A stretch of 64,000 nt of DNA, taken from assembly GCA_016720595.1 (NCBI GenBank), contig JADKKI010000032.1, positions 62,001-126,000 of the forward strand, read 5' to 3'. The notes beneath the pieces are model-generated. The model was not told where the DNA came from and ran no database searches. It was given only the letters and a program-made list of their open reading frames with translations. The first letter of the stretch is position 1, and every line of letters starts with the position of its first letter. The stretch comes from Myxococcales bacterium. GTDB lineage: Bacteria > Myxococcota_A > Polyangia > Haliangiales > Haliangiaceae. A program made the translations under genes and the position numbers. This document shows, piece after piece, positions 30,454 through 42,793 of the stretch.

Positions 30454-30462
30454 GCCCGACCA

Positions 30463-31107
30463 CTACACTGGGTTTGGGTCCATCACCGTCGCGTGCTTGA
30501 TCTTGTCGAGTCGGAACTGGCGGTCGTTGCCGGTCTCGAGATCCACGCAGTTGAGCAGCGTGACCTGGCGGTCGAACACGAGGTTCCTGATCCGCACGAG
30601 GCGCGGCGTGAGCTCCCAGGCCTTCTTCTCGTAGACGATGCGGAGCGCGCGGGACTCGAACCACGCGGTCTCGATCGCATCGCGGACCGACGCGGGGATC
30701 GGTAGCGCGGGAACACCGATCAGCTGGAGCTCGCCGATCAGCGAGAGCAGCTCGCGCTGGGCGGAGGTCGACAGCGCGCTGCGGACCTTGTCGGCGGCCT
30801 TCTCGATCGCGTTGGGGAACGGGATCAGGCGCTGCTCGATCGCGAGCCGCGAGAGCGCCACGAGGAGCGCGGCCTCGCGCGCGGTGAAGTTGACCGGGGG
30901 CAGCTGGTAGCTCTTGTCGAGCGCGTAGCCGCCGCCGCGCCCGCGATCCGCGCGGATCGGCATACCCGCATCCTGGAGCGCCTCGAGGTCACGGTAGATG
31001 GTCCTCAGCGTGACCCCGAACCTGTCCGCCAGCTGGGCGGCGGTGACACCGGTGCGGCGGGCCCGGAGGGCCTCGGCCAGGGCGAACAGACGGGTCTTGC
31101 GGCGCAT
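30463..31107 (-). CDS. Helix-turn-helix / WYL-domain transcriptional regulator (YafY-like)
   Basis: A 214-residue regulator with an N-terminal winged helix (VTAAQLADRFGVTLRTIYRDLEAL) and a C-terminal ligand-sensing WYL-type domain (RALRIVYEKKAWELTPRLVRIRN). It is divergent from the VOC gene, with the 73-base intergenic region likely containing the operator; this pairing is common for YafY-like repressors of VOC/stress genes. The effector is unknown. Its 3' end lies beside the repeat block. Confidence 0.9.
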   Translation of the reverse strand: MRRKTRLFALAEALRARRTGVTAAQLADRFGVTLRTIYRDLEALQDAGMPIRADRGRGGGYALDKSYQLPPVNFTAREAALLVALSRLAIEQRLIPFPNAIEKAADKVRSALSTSAQRELLSLIGELQLIGVPALPIPASVRDAIETAWFESRALRIVYEKKAWELTPRLVRIRNLVFDRQVTLLNCVDLETGNDRQFRLDKIKHATVMDPNPV

Positions 31108-31180
31108 CAGGTGATCTAGCAGGACAAAGCTGACAGAAGGCTGTCACGAAGGGGAGCCAAGGTCGAGTTCGAAAGGACAA

Positions 31181-31588
31181 ATGCACATGACCACCACTAC
31201 CCAAGTTAGCCCGCGAGCGAACGTCATCAACTGGTTCGAGATCCCGGTCACCAACATCGAGAAGGCGATCGCGATGTACGAGGCGATGCTCGACACCAAG
31301 CTCGCGCTGAGTGACTTCGAAGGGGTCCCGCACGCGGTGATGGACAATGGAGATCACTCGTCCACGAGCGGGGCGCTGATCTCCGATCCGAACCGGCCGC
31401 CCGGGCGTGGCGCGAGCACCGTGATCTATCTGAACGCCAAGGACGGCGTGGGGCGGTGTCTGTCGCGCGCGGTCGAGGCGGGTGCTCGTGTGGTGCGGCC
31501 CCTCACCGAGATCGGACCGCATGGAACGATCGCGTTGATCGAGGACCTCGATGGCAACGTGATCGGCCTCCACGCCAACGCGCACTGA
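31181..31588 (+). CDS. VOC-family (glyoxalase/bleomycin resistance-like) protein
   Basis: A 135-residue single-domain vicinal-oxygen-chelate protein. Family elements seen: NWFEIPVTNIEKAIAMYEAML at the N-terminus, a middle His-containing strand and a C-terminal GTIALIEDLDGNVIGLHANA holding the last metal ligand (Glu/Asp and His). Start ATG 31181 (or 31187). Substrate is unknown: such proteins may be glyoxalase-like, dioxygenase-like or resistance proteins. Probably regulated by the divergent WYL regulator. Confidence 0.85.
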   Translation: MHMTTTTQVSPRANVINWFEIPVTNIEKAIAMYEAMLDTKLALSDFEGVPHAVMDNGDHSSTSGALISDPNRPPGRGASTVIYLNAKDGVGRCLSRAVEAGARVVRPLTEIGPHGTIALIEDLDGNVIGLHANAH

Positions 31589-31787
31589 AGTGAGGATGGG
31601 ATGAAGGACGGATCCTCGCGTGCACGCCGGGCGGCGCTCGCCGACCGCGCTCATCATGACTGGTGGCAGTGGCTCGGAGCCCTGGCGTTCGTGCCGGGCG
31701 GTCCAGCGCCGAGAGCGGTCGAGAGTTCCTGCGCGGGACCTCAGGGGACCCGTGCGCGTCCCGAAGGCTCGGGCTAGAGTGGCGCCC

Positions 31788-33964
<2,177 letters not shown>

Positions 33965-33968
<4 letters not shown>

Positions 33969-34612
33969 CGACAGGCCTGACGATCGCGAGCACCATCCGC
34001 GGCTTCTATGCCGTGCTCGATCGCGACGACGAGGCGCTCGCACGGGCGCTGCTCGCCTCGGGCGCACGCGTCCTTCAGCTTCGGCTCAAGCCCGAGCGGC
34101 CGCCGACGGCCGGCCAGCTGGTGCGCGCCGGCAAGATGGCGCGGCGGGTGTGCAGCGAGCTCGGCGCCGCGCTGGTGGTCAACGATCGGATCGACGTCGC
34201 CCTCACCGTGGGCGCGGATGGCGTGCACCTGGGACAGACCGATCTCCCGCTGGCCGTGGCGCGCAAGCTCGTGGGGGATCGCCTGTGGATCGGGGTCTCG
34301 ACGCACGACCTGGCGCAGGTCCGCGCAGCCTGCGATGGCGGCGCCGACTACCTGGGGTACGGGCCAGTGTTCGCAACCGCGACCAAGAAAAACGCTGATC
34401 CAGTGCAGGGGATCGCTGGGCTGCGGGCTGCCGTCCTCGCGGCAGGGGCCATCCCGATCGTCGCGATCGGCGGGATCACCGCTGCCCACGCGCGGGAGGT
34501 CTACCGCACGGGGGCTGCGGCAATCTGCGCCATCCAGGCGGTGACGGGGGCGGCCGACGTCACAGCAGCGGCCCGGAATTTCGTGGATATTGCCAACGAT
34601 TCTGCAGTGTAG
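33965..34612 (+). CDS. thiE: Thiamine-phosphate synthase (ThiE)
   Basis: Joins HMP-diphosphate to hydroxyethylthiazole phosphate to give thiamine phosphate. The 215-residue TIM barrel shows [22 protein letters not shown] with [38 protein letters not shown] and VAIGGITA, in family order. The ATG overlaps the uvrB stop, so translation is coupled. Other thi genes are not nearby. Confidence 0.93.
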
Positions 34613-34695
34613 GAGGATGCGCGCGGGGGCTGTGGAACGTGAATAGGTGGCGCGTCTCGGCGTCGAACCGCTCAGGAACCAAGGATCACATCGCC

Positions 34696-35076
34696 ATGAA
34701 GCTCGGGATCATCGCTGCCGTCACCACGCTCGCGGGCGCGCTCGCGTTCGCAACCTTCACCACCTCGTCGGCCGTTGCGCAGGACGCGTGCGTGCGCAAC
34801 GACTACAAGACCGAGATGGTGCGCGACGCGTGCACGTCCGGTGGGCAGAAGGCTGCCAAAGACGTGATGAAGAAGTTCAACAAGGACAACAACATCAAGT
34901 CCTGCAACCAGTGCCACTCGAAGCTCGCGCCCTCGTATGACCTCAAGGCGGACGGCCTCGAGCAGTTCAAGAAGCTTGGCGGCAAGCTGATCGACACCAA
35001 GGGCGCGAAGCCGCCGGCGAAGGCTCCGGCTCCTGCACCGAAGACTCCAGCGGCTCCTGCACCGAAGACCAAGTGA
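34696..35076 (+). CDS. Secreted monoheme c-type cytochrome-like protein
   Basis: A 126-residue protein with a signal peptide (MKLGIIAAVTTLAGALAFATFTTSSAVAQ, cut after AVAQ) and one haem-binding site, SCNQCHSK (CxxCH). The C-terminus is a Pro/Ala/Lys tail of KAPAPAPKTPAAPAPKTK type. No Met sixth-ligand motif is obvious. Probably a periplasmic electron carrier or a haem-containing sensor. Conserved small cytochromes of this kind occur in myxobacteria, partner unknown. Confidence 0.7.
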   Translation: MKLGIIAAVTTLAGALAFATFTTSSAVAQDACVRNDYKTEMVRDACTSGGQKAAKDVMKKFNKDNNIKSCNQCHSKLAPSYDLKADGLEQFKKLGGKLIDTKGAKPPAKAPAPAPKTPAAPAPKTK

Positions 35077-35081
35077 GACCG

Positions 35082-35100
35082 GCGCCGCTCGAGGCGGCGC
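35082..35100. terminator. GC-rich hairpin after the cytochrome gene
   Basis: GCGCCGC (35082-35088) pairs perfectly with GCGGCGC (35094-35100) around a 5-base loop. It lies six bases after the stop of the cytochrome gene, in the convergent junction with cpoB. The following sequence TCGCTT is only weakly T-rich, so it may be a partial intrinsic terminator. Confidence 0.45.
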
Positions 35101-35205
35101 TCGCTTGAAGCAGCACGTCGCGTCGTTGGCAACGCGGTCCGCAAGGCTCGCGACCGCAAGCTCAGTGCGCGATCAGGACGTGCGCTGCGAGAGCTCCGTG
35201 CACGA

Positions 35206-36030
35206 TCAGGACGTGCACTTCGCCTTGTTCTTCGCGTCCTTCTTGATCGTGGCGTCGAGATCCGACGCCTGCTTGAGGACGTTCGACTTACCGTACTTCT
35301 GCTTGATCAAGCCGAGGTACGCGCGCGCCTCGGTGCAGTTCTTGAGGCTCTGCGCGGCGAGGGCCGCGAAGTACAGACCGTCGTCGGCGAGGGAGCTGTC
35401 GGGGTACTTGTCGGCGAGGGACTGATAGGCGCCGATCGCCTTCTCCCAGTCCTTGAGGTTCGTGTAGCTCTGGCCCCGGAAGTACTGCGCATCATCGGCG
35501 CGCTCGTGGGTGGGGAAGCTGGTGACGAGGCGCTTGAAGATGTCGATCGCGTCGTTATACCGAGCCGCCTCGAACGCCGTGGAGCCGAGCTTCCACAGGT
35601 CATCGGGCGAGCTGTTCGCGCTCGGCTTGCCGCTCTCCATCTGGGCGAGCCGCTGCTCGAGCGCGTCGAGCCGGGCCTCGTTCTTCGCGAACGCCGCCTT
35701 GAGCTCGTTGATGTTGTTGTTGACCGCGGTGACGAGGCCGTTCGCGGTGCGCACGTCGGCGCGGAGCTGATCGACATCGGCGCCGAGATCCGCGCTGTTG
35801 CGCTTGAGGAGCTTGGAGCTCTGATCGAGCACCGTCTGCAGCTCCTTGATCTGCTCGTCGAGGGTCTTCTCCTTGGTGGAGAGCCGCTCGTTGATCGACT
35901 TGACGTCCTTGCGGAGGGATTCGCCCTCGCTCTTCGTGGTGACCCAGAAGCAGCCGGACAGGGTGACGCTCAGGCCCAAGACGACCGATGCGAGCGAGGC
36001 GACCGATGCGAGAGATCCGAGCTTGGTCAT
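35206..36030 (-). CDS. cpoB: Tol-Pal cell-division coordinator CpoB-like (YbgF) lipoprotein
   Basis: A 274-residue protein: lipobox LSGC after a signal peptide (SVTLSGC), a coiled coil (about 30-130; NERLSTKEKTLDEQIKELQTV) and C-terminal TPRs (SPDDLWKLGSTAFEAARYNDAIDIFK; DDAQYFRGQSYTNLKDWEKAI). This matches CpoB/YbgF, which links Tol-Pal to peptidoglycan synthesis during constriction. Unlike the usual CpoB, this copy is predicted to be lipid-anchored. Start ATG 36030, nine bases after the pal stop. tolQRAB are not in the window. Confidence 0.85.
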   Translation of the reverse strand: MTKLGSLASVASLASVVLGLSVTLSGCFWVTTKSEGESLRKDVKSINERLSTKEKTLDEQIKELQTVLDQSSKLLKRNSADLGADVDQLRADVRTANGLVTAVNNNINELKAAFAKNEARLDALEQRLAQMESGKPSANSSPDDLWKLGSTAFEAARYNDAIDIFKRLVTSFPTHERADDAQYFRGQSYTNLKDWEKAIGAYQSLADKYPDSSLADDGLYFAALAAQSLKNCTEARAYLGLIKQKYGKSNVLKQASDLDATIKKDAKNKAKCTS

Positions 36031-36038
36031 GGGGCGGC

Positions 36039-36797
36039 TCACTTCCACTGGAACTCGACGCGGCGGTCCTTGTCGTCGCCGAGGCCCGTGGGCTCGGTCT
36101 CGCCTTTGGGCACCACCTGGAGGCGCGCCGCATCGGAGCCCAGGCGCGTCATGTAGTCCGCGACGGACTGTGCGCGGCGCTCGGAGAGGGCGATGTTGTA
36201 CTCCTCGGTGCCCGAGGTATCGGTGTGCCCGATCAGGTAGACCGACTTGCCCTTGGTCTTCTCGATGCAGGTGGCGTTGCCGTCGAGCCGATCCCGCTCG
36301 CTCTGCTGCACGCTCGAGTCATCGAAGCCGAAGTACACCGTCGAGAGCGAGCACGAGGCATCCACGTTCGACGCCTGCCCGGCGCGCTTGCAGAACCCAT
36401 CGAGGCAGTCCTCGTCGTCCGCACAGTCCTCGTCCTTGCTGCACTTGGTGCGCTTGCACGCGCCGGCCTCGCAGCGGCCGTTCGGGCAATCTCCGTCGGC
36501 AGCGCACGGCTTGCACTTGCTCGCCTGGCAGACCTGGCCGTTCGGGCACTGATCATCCTTGGTGCACTCGGGCGCCGCAATGCACGCACCGGCGCTGCAA
36601 CGCTTGCCCTTGCCGCACTGCGAATCCTCCGTGCACTCGACGCACTTGTTCGCGTTGCAGTGCTGGCCGGTCTTGCAGTCCTTGTCGCCCTTGCAGCTGC
36701 CGGGTGCCTTGGGCTTGTCACCGCAGCTGACCATCGAGAAGCCGAGCAGCAGCGCGAAGGCGGCTACCAGGACGGCTCCAACATACGATCGGCTCAT
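36039..36797 (-). CDS. pal: OmpA-like (Pal-type) lipoprotein with cysteine-rich repeats
   Basis: A 252-residue lipoprotein: lipobox SMVSC; about residues 30-140 hold at least five Cys-rich repeats (CxxDxxCxxGxxC-type: CKTGQHC, CGKGKRC, CPNGQVC, CPNGRC); residues 145-252 form an OmpA_C/Pal peptidoglycan-binding domain (VYFGFDDSSVQ; LIGHTDTSGTEEYNIALSERRAQSVADY). The Cys-rich spacer between lipobox and OmpA domain is not a feature of classical Pal. The gene precedes cpoB with a TGA...ATG gap of eight bases. Role as Pal is inferred; it could be a paralogue. Confidence 0.8.
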   Translation of the reverse strand: MSRSYVGAVLVAAFALLLGFSMVSCGDKPKAPGSCKGDKDCKTGQHCNANKCVECTEDSQCGKGKRCSAGACIAAPECTKDDQCPNGQVCQASKCKPCAADGDCPNGRCEAGACKRTKCSKDEDCADDEDCLDGFCKRAGQASNVDASCSLSTVYFGFDDSSVQQSERDRLDGNATCIEKTKGKSVYLIGHTDTSGTEEYNIALSERRAQSVADYMTRLGSDAARLQVVPKGETEPTGLGDDKDRRVEFQWK

Positions 36798-36865
36798 GGC
36801 TGGAACCTAAATGCCTTCGGCACGTTAGTCAAATCGCGGCGGCCATCTGCTAGGTTGTTCGGGCG

Positions 36866-38473
<1,608 letters not shown>

Positions 38474-38480
38474 AGCGCGC

Positions 38481-40025
38481 TCAGTTGGCGGCGGCGGTCG
38501 GATAGATCACGCGACCGCGGATCGCGGCGCCCGCGATGTCGGGGGCGGTGCCGCTGTCGTCGCGCCACACCACGGCGAACGCATCGTCGAGAGCGGCGAC
38601 CGAGGGGTTGGTCTGATCACCGGTGGTCGTGGTGGGGATCCCGAACTCGTCGCCCACCGGCGTGCCGTTCTCGCGGAACGCGCGGCCCCAGACGCCGCAG
38701 CCGCTGCCATCGCCGTTGGTCAGGCACGCGTGCCACACCACCATCAGCACGCCATCGGCGCGCGTGGCCACGCCGAACGCCTCGCTGGAGGCGAAGTCGC
38801 TGCCGCTCTTGTTGGTGACGAGGATCGAGCTGCCGATCACGGCGCCAGTGTTGCTCGTGCGATAGAGCTCGATCCGGCCGGGTCCGGTGGATCCGGCGGT
38901 CAGCGCCCAGCGCACGAGCACCGCGAACCCGGTGCCGAGCGGTGCCACGCGGACCGATTCCACGTTCTCGGTGGCGGTCTTCGCCAGGAACTGGACGTCA
39001 GTCCCGGAGGTATAGGTGTTGGTGTTGTTCGCGAGGCGCACGCGGACGCCGCCATCGATCACGAACGCGTACATCACGGTGCCCTGGGTCTGCCCGGTGG
39101 AGGCGACCGAGACCTTGCGCGCACTCGCGGTGGTGGACACCGTGGTGGCGGCGGAGAGCACGGTGCAGTCCGGGCGGATGATCGCGGCGCGGATCACGCT
39201 GGTGGTGATCAGCGCACTCCACGCGACCGCGAAGTTGCCGTTCGACAAGGGAGCGATCGAGACCACATCGGTGCTCGGATCGGTGGCCACCGAGATCTGA
39301 TCGGGGCTGCCCATGCCCGTGGCATCGATCGAGCGGCACGCCACACCGACCGTGGTCGACGCAGGATCGTCGTAGTCCCAGACCTCGAGGGTGGTGGTGC
39401 CGGCGGTGGCGATCGCGGGGGTGCTCAGCGACGAGGTCAGGTTGGTGCTGACCGGGAACCCGTTGGTGCCAGCGGCGAGCTTGGTCGAGACCGGGCGGCC
39501 GGTCTTGTCGAACCGGCGCGCGAACATGTTGCACGGTGCACTGCACTTGTCACGGTACGCGGCGGTCCACGAACCATCGCTCGCGGAGGCGACCTGGAAG
39601 CCGTGCGCCTCGTAGTCATTCGAGGGGAACTGATCGTCGGCGAAGTCCGTGTTGATCACGAAGTCCGCGGTCTCGAGCATCACGCTCGCCGTCGGCGCCT
39701 CGACGGTGCTCGTGGTCTCACCACGCCCGACGAGGATCCCGTTCTGATCGATCGCCTCGACCTGGATCCCGAGATCTCCAGTGCGGCCGGGCGCGGAGAT
39801 GCTGAACGTCACCGGGAACGGCGTGGCCTTCAGCGCGAGCTCGTCGGTGCGCATCGTGCCGCTGTTGGACAGCGTCACCTTGAGGTTGGCGGCATCGTGG
39901 ACCGCGGCGCGGTTGGTGACGGTGACGATGATGTACGTCTGCTCGTCGCCGCAGCCACCGAGCAGGCCTGCGGCCGCCGCAGCGATCGCGGCGAACGGGG
40001 CGAGGCCAGGAGAGGAGGTCCGCAT
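38481..40025 (-). CDS. Large lipoprotein of unknown function
   Basis: A 514-residue protein with a signal peptide and lipobox (AAAGLLGGCGDEQ). The remainder is Thr/Ser/Val-rich with recurring strand-turn patterns (for example VSIAPLSNGNFAVAW; VRVAPLGTGFAVLVRW; VATRADGVLMVVW), suggesting a beta-propeller or repeated beta-sheet surface protein. No named family is recognised. Its ATG overlaps the stop of the TPR gene by one base, tying it to the kinase group. The 5' portion has a few paired Cys. Confidence 0.7.
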   Translation of the reverse strand: MRTSSPGLAPFAAIAAAAAGLLGGCGDEQTYIIVTVTNRAAVHDAANLKVTLSNSGTMRTDELALKATPFPVTFSISAPGRTGDLGIQVEAIDQNGILVGRGETTSTVEAPTASVMLETADFVINTDFADDQFPSNDYEAHGFQVASASDGSWTAAYRDKCSAPCNMFARRFDKTGRPVSTKLAAGTNGFPVSTNLTSSLSTPAIATAGTTTLEVWDYDDPASTTVGVACRSIDATGMGSPDQISVATDPSTDVVSIAPLSNGNFAVAWSALITTSVIRAAIIRPDCTVLSAATTVSTTASARKVSVASTGQTQGTVMYAFVIDGGVRVRLANNTNTYTSGTDVQFLAKTATENVESVRVAPLGTGFAVLVRWALTAGSTGPGRIELYRTSNTGAVIGSSILVTNKSGSDFASSEAFGVATRADGVLMVVWHACLTNGDGSGCGVWGRAFRENGTPVGDEFGIPTTTTGDQTNPSVAALDDAFAVVWRDDSGTAPDIAGAAIRGRVIYPTAAAN

Positions 40026-40573
40026 CACTTGGTGAACACGATGTTACCGAGGTTGGTCTCGGGTGCGCTGTCCGTGCGCGTCGCTGCATAGATCCCCACG
40101 CCGCCGGCGACCCCGACCACGGCGATGCCGGTCCAGAACCACCACTTCGTGTAGATCGGCTTGTCGGCGGACGGCGGGGGCGGAGGTGGCTTGTCCTCGC
40201 GCTGCCGCTTCTTCGCGCCATCTCTCTCGAGCTTGTCCTCGAGCTCGTCGATGATCAGCTCGACCTTCTCGCGATTCGGCGCCTCGGGATCGAGCTGGAG
40301 GAACCGCTTGAAGCTGAAGATCGCCTGCTCGTAGTCACCGAGGTTCCGGTGGCACTGACCGATGTTGTAGAGGAAGTCCGGTAGCGGCGAGGCATCGAAC
40401 GCCTTCTGGTACTCCTCGAGAGCCTCGTCGAACTTGCCGAGGGTGAACAGCTTCTGGCCGCGATCGAAGTGGCGCTTCGCCGCGCGCTCCGACGGATCGT
40501 CGGCGTACGCCACCCGCGCGAGGAGGAGCGTGGCGCACAGCGTGAAGACGAAGCGGATCACCGAGGACGTCAT
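40025..40573 (-). CDS. TPR protein with C-terminal transmembrane helix
   Basis: A 182-residue protein: signal-anchor (MTSSVIRFVFTLCATLLLARVAYA), two to three TPR units (GQKLFTLGKFDEALEEYQKAF; YNIGQCHRNLGDYEQAIFSFKRFL), a charged Pro-rich linker and a second hydrophobic helix (WWFWTGIAVVGVAGGVGIYAA). Fits a membrane scaffold with an exported TPR domain. Its start overlaps the kinase gene stop and its stop overlaps the downstream lipoprotein gene. Confidence 0.7.
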   Translation of the reverse strand: MTSSVIRFVFTLCATLLLARVAYADDPSERAAKRHFDRGQKLFTLGKFDEALEEYQKAFDASPLPDFLYNIGQCHRNLGDYEQAIFSFKRFLQLDPEAPNREKVELIIDELEDKLERDGAKKRQREDKPPPPPPSADKPIYTKWWFWTGIAVVGVAGGVGIYAATRTDSAPETNLGNIVFTK

Positions 40574-42642
40574 GGGCGCTTGCGGCGGAACGGATCGAGC
40601 GTGTGAGAAGGATCGAGCTCGTCGTCGGTCTTCTTGGGCGGCTTGACGTCGGGCTTCTTGGTGCTCGGGTCCTCGCCCTCGTCGGGGTTGATCAGGTTCA
40701 CGTCGACGGGCTTGGTGCCGGTCTTGTCCGGAACCTTGTCGGTGACCTTGGTGCCCGTCTTGGCGCCGGCCTTGGTCTTGTTACCGGTCTGGGTGCCGGT
40801 CTTGGTCTTGTTACCGGTCTGGGTGCCGGTCTGCTTGGTGCTGGTGCCGACGACCTCGCGCTCGTGCAGCGTGACGCTGAACTCGCGCTGTGTGGTGGTG
40901 AGATCGACGACGACCACGCCATCGGCGTAGCCCTCGGCCTTGACGACGAACGTACGCCGATCGGCGGACCCGCCATCCGCGAGATCGACGTTGAACGCAC
41001 ACGGCGTGGTGCACAGCTCGGCGGACTTGCCGTCGGCGAACACGTGACCACTCGGAAGCGAATCGAAGCGCAGCTCGACCTGCGAGGGCCGGACCGTCGG
41101 CTGGGCGACGGTGGGTTGCGTGACGGTGGGCTGCGTGACGGTGGGTTGCGTGACGGTGGGCTGGGTGACGGTGGGCTGGGTGACGGGCTGGGTGACGGTG
41201 GGCTGCGTTGCCACGGGCGCGGGCTGCGTGCGGCCCGCATACCAGACCGCGGCACCGATCCCGAGGGACACGGCGACGGCTCCACCGGCGAACCACACCC
41301 ACCACGGCGTCGGCGCGGGCTGAGGCGGTTGGGGGAGCCCGACGACCTGGCTGTACTGCTGCGAGTACTGGAGGTAGTGGCCCGACGAGGGATGCTGCTG
41401 CACCACGTGCGACTGGCTCGCCGGCGTGGGGACGTGCGGGATCGGCACGGCGGGCAGGAGCGTCTGGATCGGCGGTGGGCGGACACCGCTCGCGGTCAGG
41501 CTCGCGAACGCGGGCGGGTGGGTCTCCATCGAGCCGAGCATCATCAGGAGCTCGTCGCGCAGCTCGACGATCTGCATGAACCGGCCGTTCGGATCCTTGT
41601 CGAGACACTTCAGGATCATCGCCTCGAGCCGTGGATCGATGTCGGCGCCGGCGGGGGTGAGGCGGGGGCGCACGGGCTGCTCGGTGAGGTGCTTGCGGAC
41701 GTACTCGCCGAACGAGCGGCCTCGGAACATCGGCTGGCCGCAGAACAGCTCGTACATGATCGCGCCGAGCGAATAGATATCCGAGCGGTGATCGATCGTC
41801 ATGCCGCCCGCCTGCTCGGGAGACATGTACGCGGGCGTGCCGATCACCGAGCCGGCGGCGGTCTGGAAGCCGATGTCCTCGTCGTCGCGGTTGAGCAGCT
41901 TCGCGACGCCGAAATCGAGGAGCTTCACGAGCTCGGCGCCGTCCGAGGTCGGCACGACGATGATGTTGTCGGGCTTGAGATCGCGGTGGACCACGGACAC
42001 CGAGTGCGCGGCGGCGAGGCCATCGCAGATCTGCACGAGCACGGCGAGCGCGCGGGGCAGCTCGATGCCGGTGCGCGCCCACTTGCCGAGGCTCATGCCC
42101 CGGAGGAACTCCATCACGATGAACGTGGTGCCATCGTCGAGCTCGACGATGTCGGGCACGTCGACGATGTTGCGGTGGCGGATCCGGTTGACGGTGCGCG
42201 CCTCCTGGATGAACCGGAACACGGCGTCGCGGCGGCGGGCATAGTCGCTGCGCAGCAGCTTGATCGCGACCTCGCGGGCGAGCTTCACGTGCTCGGCGCG
42301 ATAGACGTACCCCATGCCGCCCTTGCCGAGCAGCTCGAGCACCTTGTAGCTGCCGAGCACGGTGCCGAGGCGATCGTCCGGATCGTCGGCGTTCTTGGGG
42401 ATCGGAGGCGGACGCGTGCCCGGGCGCTTGGGCTCGGGAGTCTTGACCCGTGCGTTCGGCGATTCGATCCGGGTGCGCTCGTCCCCGCGCTGGGCATCGG
42501 CCGTGCCGAGGGCGAGGGAGGGATGTGACGGCTCGATCGCCTCCTCGCCATCGAGCGAGAGCGACTGCGTTGGATCGCGGACCGCGCCCTGAGAATCACT
42601 CGGGCGGAGCGGAGCGCGAGAGCGCGGATCGCGAGTCGTCAT
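40570..42642 (-). CDS. Hanks-type Ser/Thr protein kinase with PEGA-like extracytoplasmic domain
   Basis: A 690-residue membrane kinase. The kinase domain (about 95-360) shows GKGGMGYVYRAEH, VAIKLL, HRDLKPDN, DFGVAK and GTPAYMSPEQ, all intact. After a Pro-rich region comes one transmembrane helix (WVWFAGGAVAVSLGIGAAVWYAG), a run of VTQPT five-residue repeats from a 15-bp tandem DNA repeat (about 41090-41215), and a PEGA-like beta domain (LRFDSLPSGHVFADG...). The C-terminus is Thr/Gly/Lys repeats (TGTQTGNKTK). Start ATG 42642. Next in line are the TPR and lipoprotein genes. Confidence 0.88.
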   Translation of the reverse strand: MTTRDPRSRAPLRPSDSQGAVRDPTQSLSLDGEEAIEPSHPSLALGTADAQRGDERTRIESPNARVKTPEPKRPGTRPPPIPKNADDPDDRLGTVLGSYKVLELLGKGGMGYVYRAEHVKLAREVAIKLLRSDYARRRDAVFRFIQEARTVNRIRHRNIVDVPDIVELDDGTTFIVMEFLRGMSLGKWARTGIELPRALAVLVQICDGLAAAHSVSVVHRDLKPDNIIVVPTSDGAELVKLLDFGVAKLLNRDDEDIGFQTAAGSVIGTPAYMSPEQAGGMTIDHRSDIYSLGAIMYELFCGQPMFRGRSFGEYVRKHLTEQPVRPRLTPAGADIDPRLEAMILKCLDKDPNGRFMQIVELRDELLMMLGSMETHPPAFASLTASGVRPPPIQTLLPAVPIPHVPTPASQSHVVQQHPSSGHYLQYSQQYSQVVGLPQPPQPAPTPWWVWFAGGAVAVSLGIGAAVWYAGRTQPAPVATQPTVTQPVTQPTVTQPTVTQPTVTQPTVTQPTVAQPTVRPSQVELRFDSLPSGHVFADGKSAELCTTPCAFNVDLADGGSADRRTFVVKAEGYADGVVVVDLTTTQREFSVTLHEREVVGTSTKQTGTQTGNKTKTGTQTGNKTKAGAKTGTKVTDKVPDKTGTKPVDVNLINPDEGEDPSTKKPDVKPPKKTDDELDPSHTLDPFRRKRP
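41095..41215. repeat. 15-bp tandem repeat encoding the VTQPT linker of the kinase
   Basis: A GTGACGGTGGGCTGG-like unit is repeated about eight times with minor changes, in frame with the kinase gene, giving a five-residue repeat. Copy number may vary between strains. Confidence 0.8.
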
Positions 42643-42793
42643 GTGGCCATACCCCAACCACTCCGACGGGCGGAGCACACCGGGGGTCTGCAAATTGTAC
42701 GATCCCAACCACCCCCATCGCAACCAAACGATTCCGGGGGATTGGGGGCAGGCCTGGGTGTGTGCGTCAGCCCACGATCGCCAGAGGGGCTGA

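Larger units (their letters stand above)
29908..30462. repeat. Gene-free repeat block between trmB and the WYL regulator gene
   Basis: A 555-base stretch containing no convincing gene. It holds two 59-60-base direct repeats, a nested imperfect palindrome (outer arms 46 bases, inner arms 29 bases), a CGAA microsatellite in its loop, and a 15-base tandem array. All reading frames across the microsatellite stay open because CGAA repeats contain no stop in any frame. The apparent proteins rich in NERT or RSFV repeats are therefore artefacts. Confidence 0.85.

Noticed and set aside
35198..35218. Hairpin GTGCACG/CGTGCAC at the end of cpoB as a terminator
   Set aside because: It overlaps the stop codon and has no T-run on the cpoB strand; weak support.
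41095..41215. 15-bp repeats considered as a CRISPR array
   Set aside because: Units are contiguous with no spacers, in frame with the kinase gene, and code for VTQPT repeats; no cas genes.
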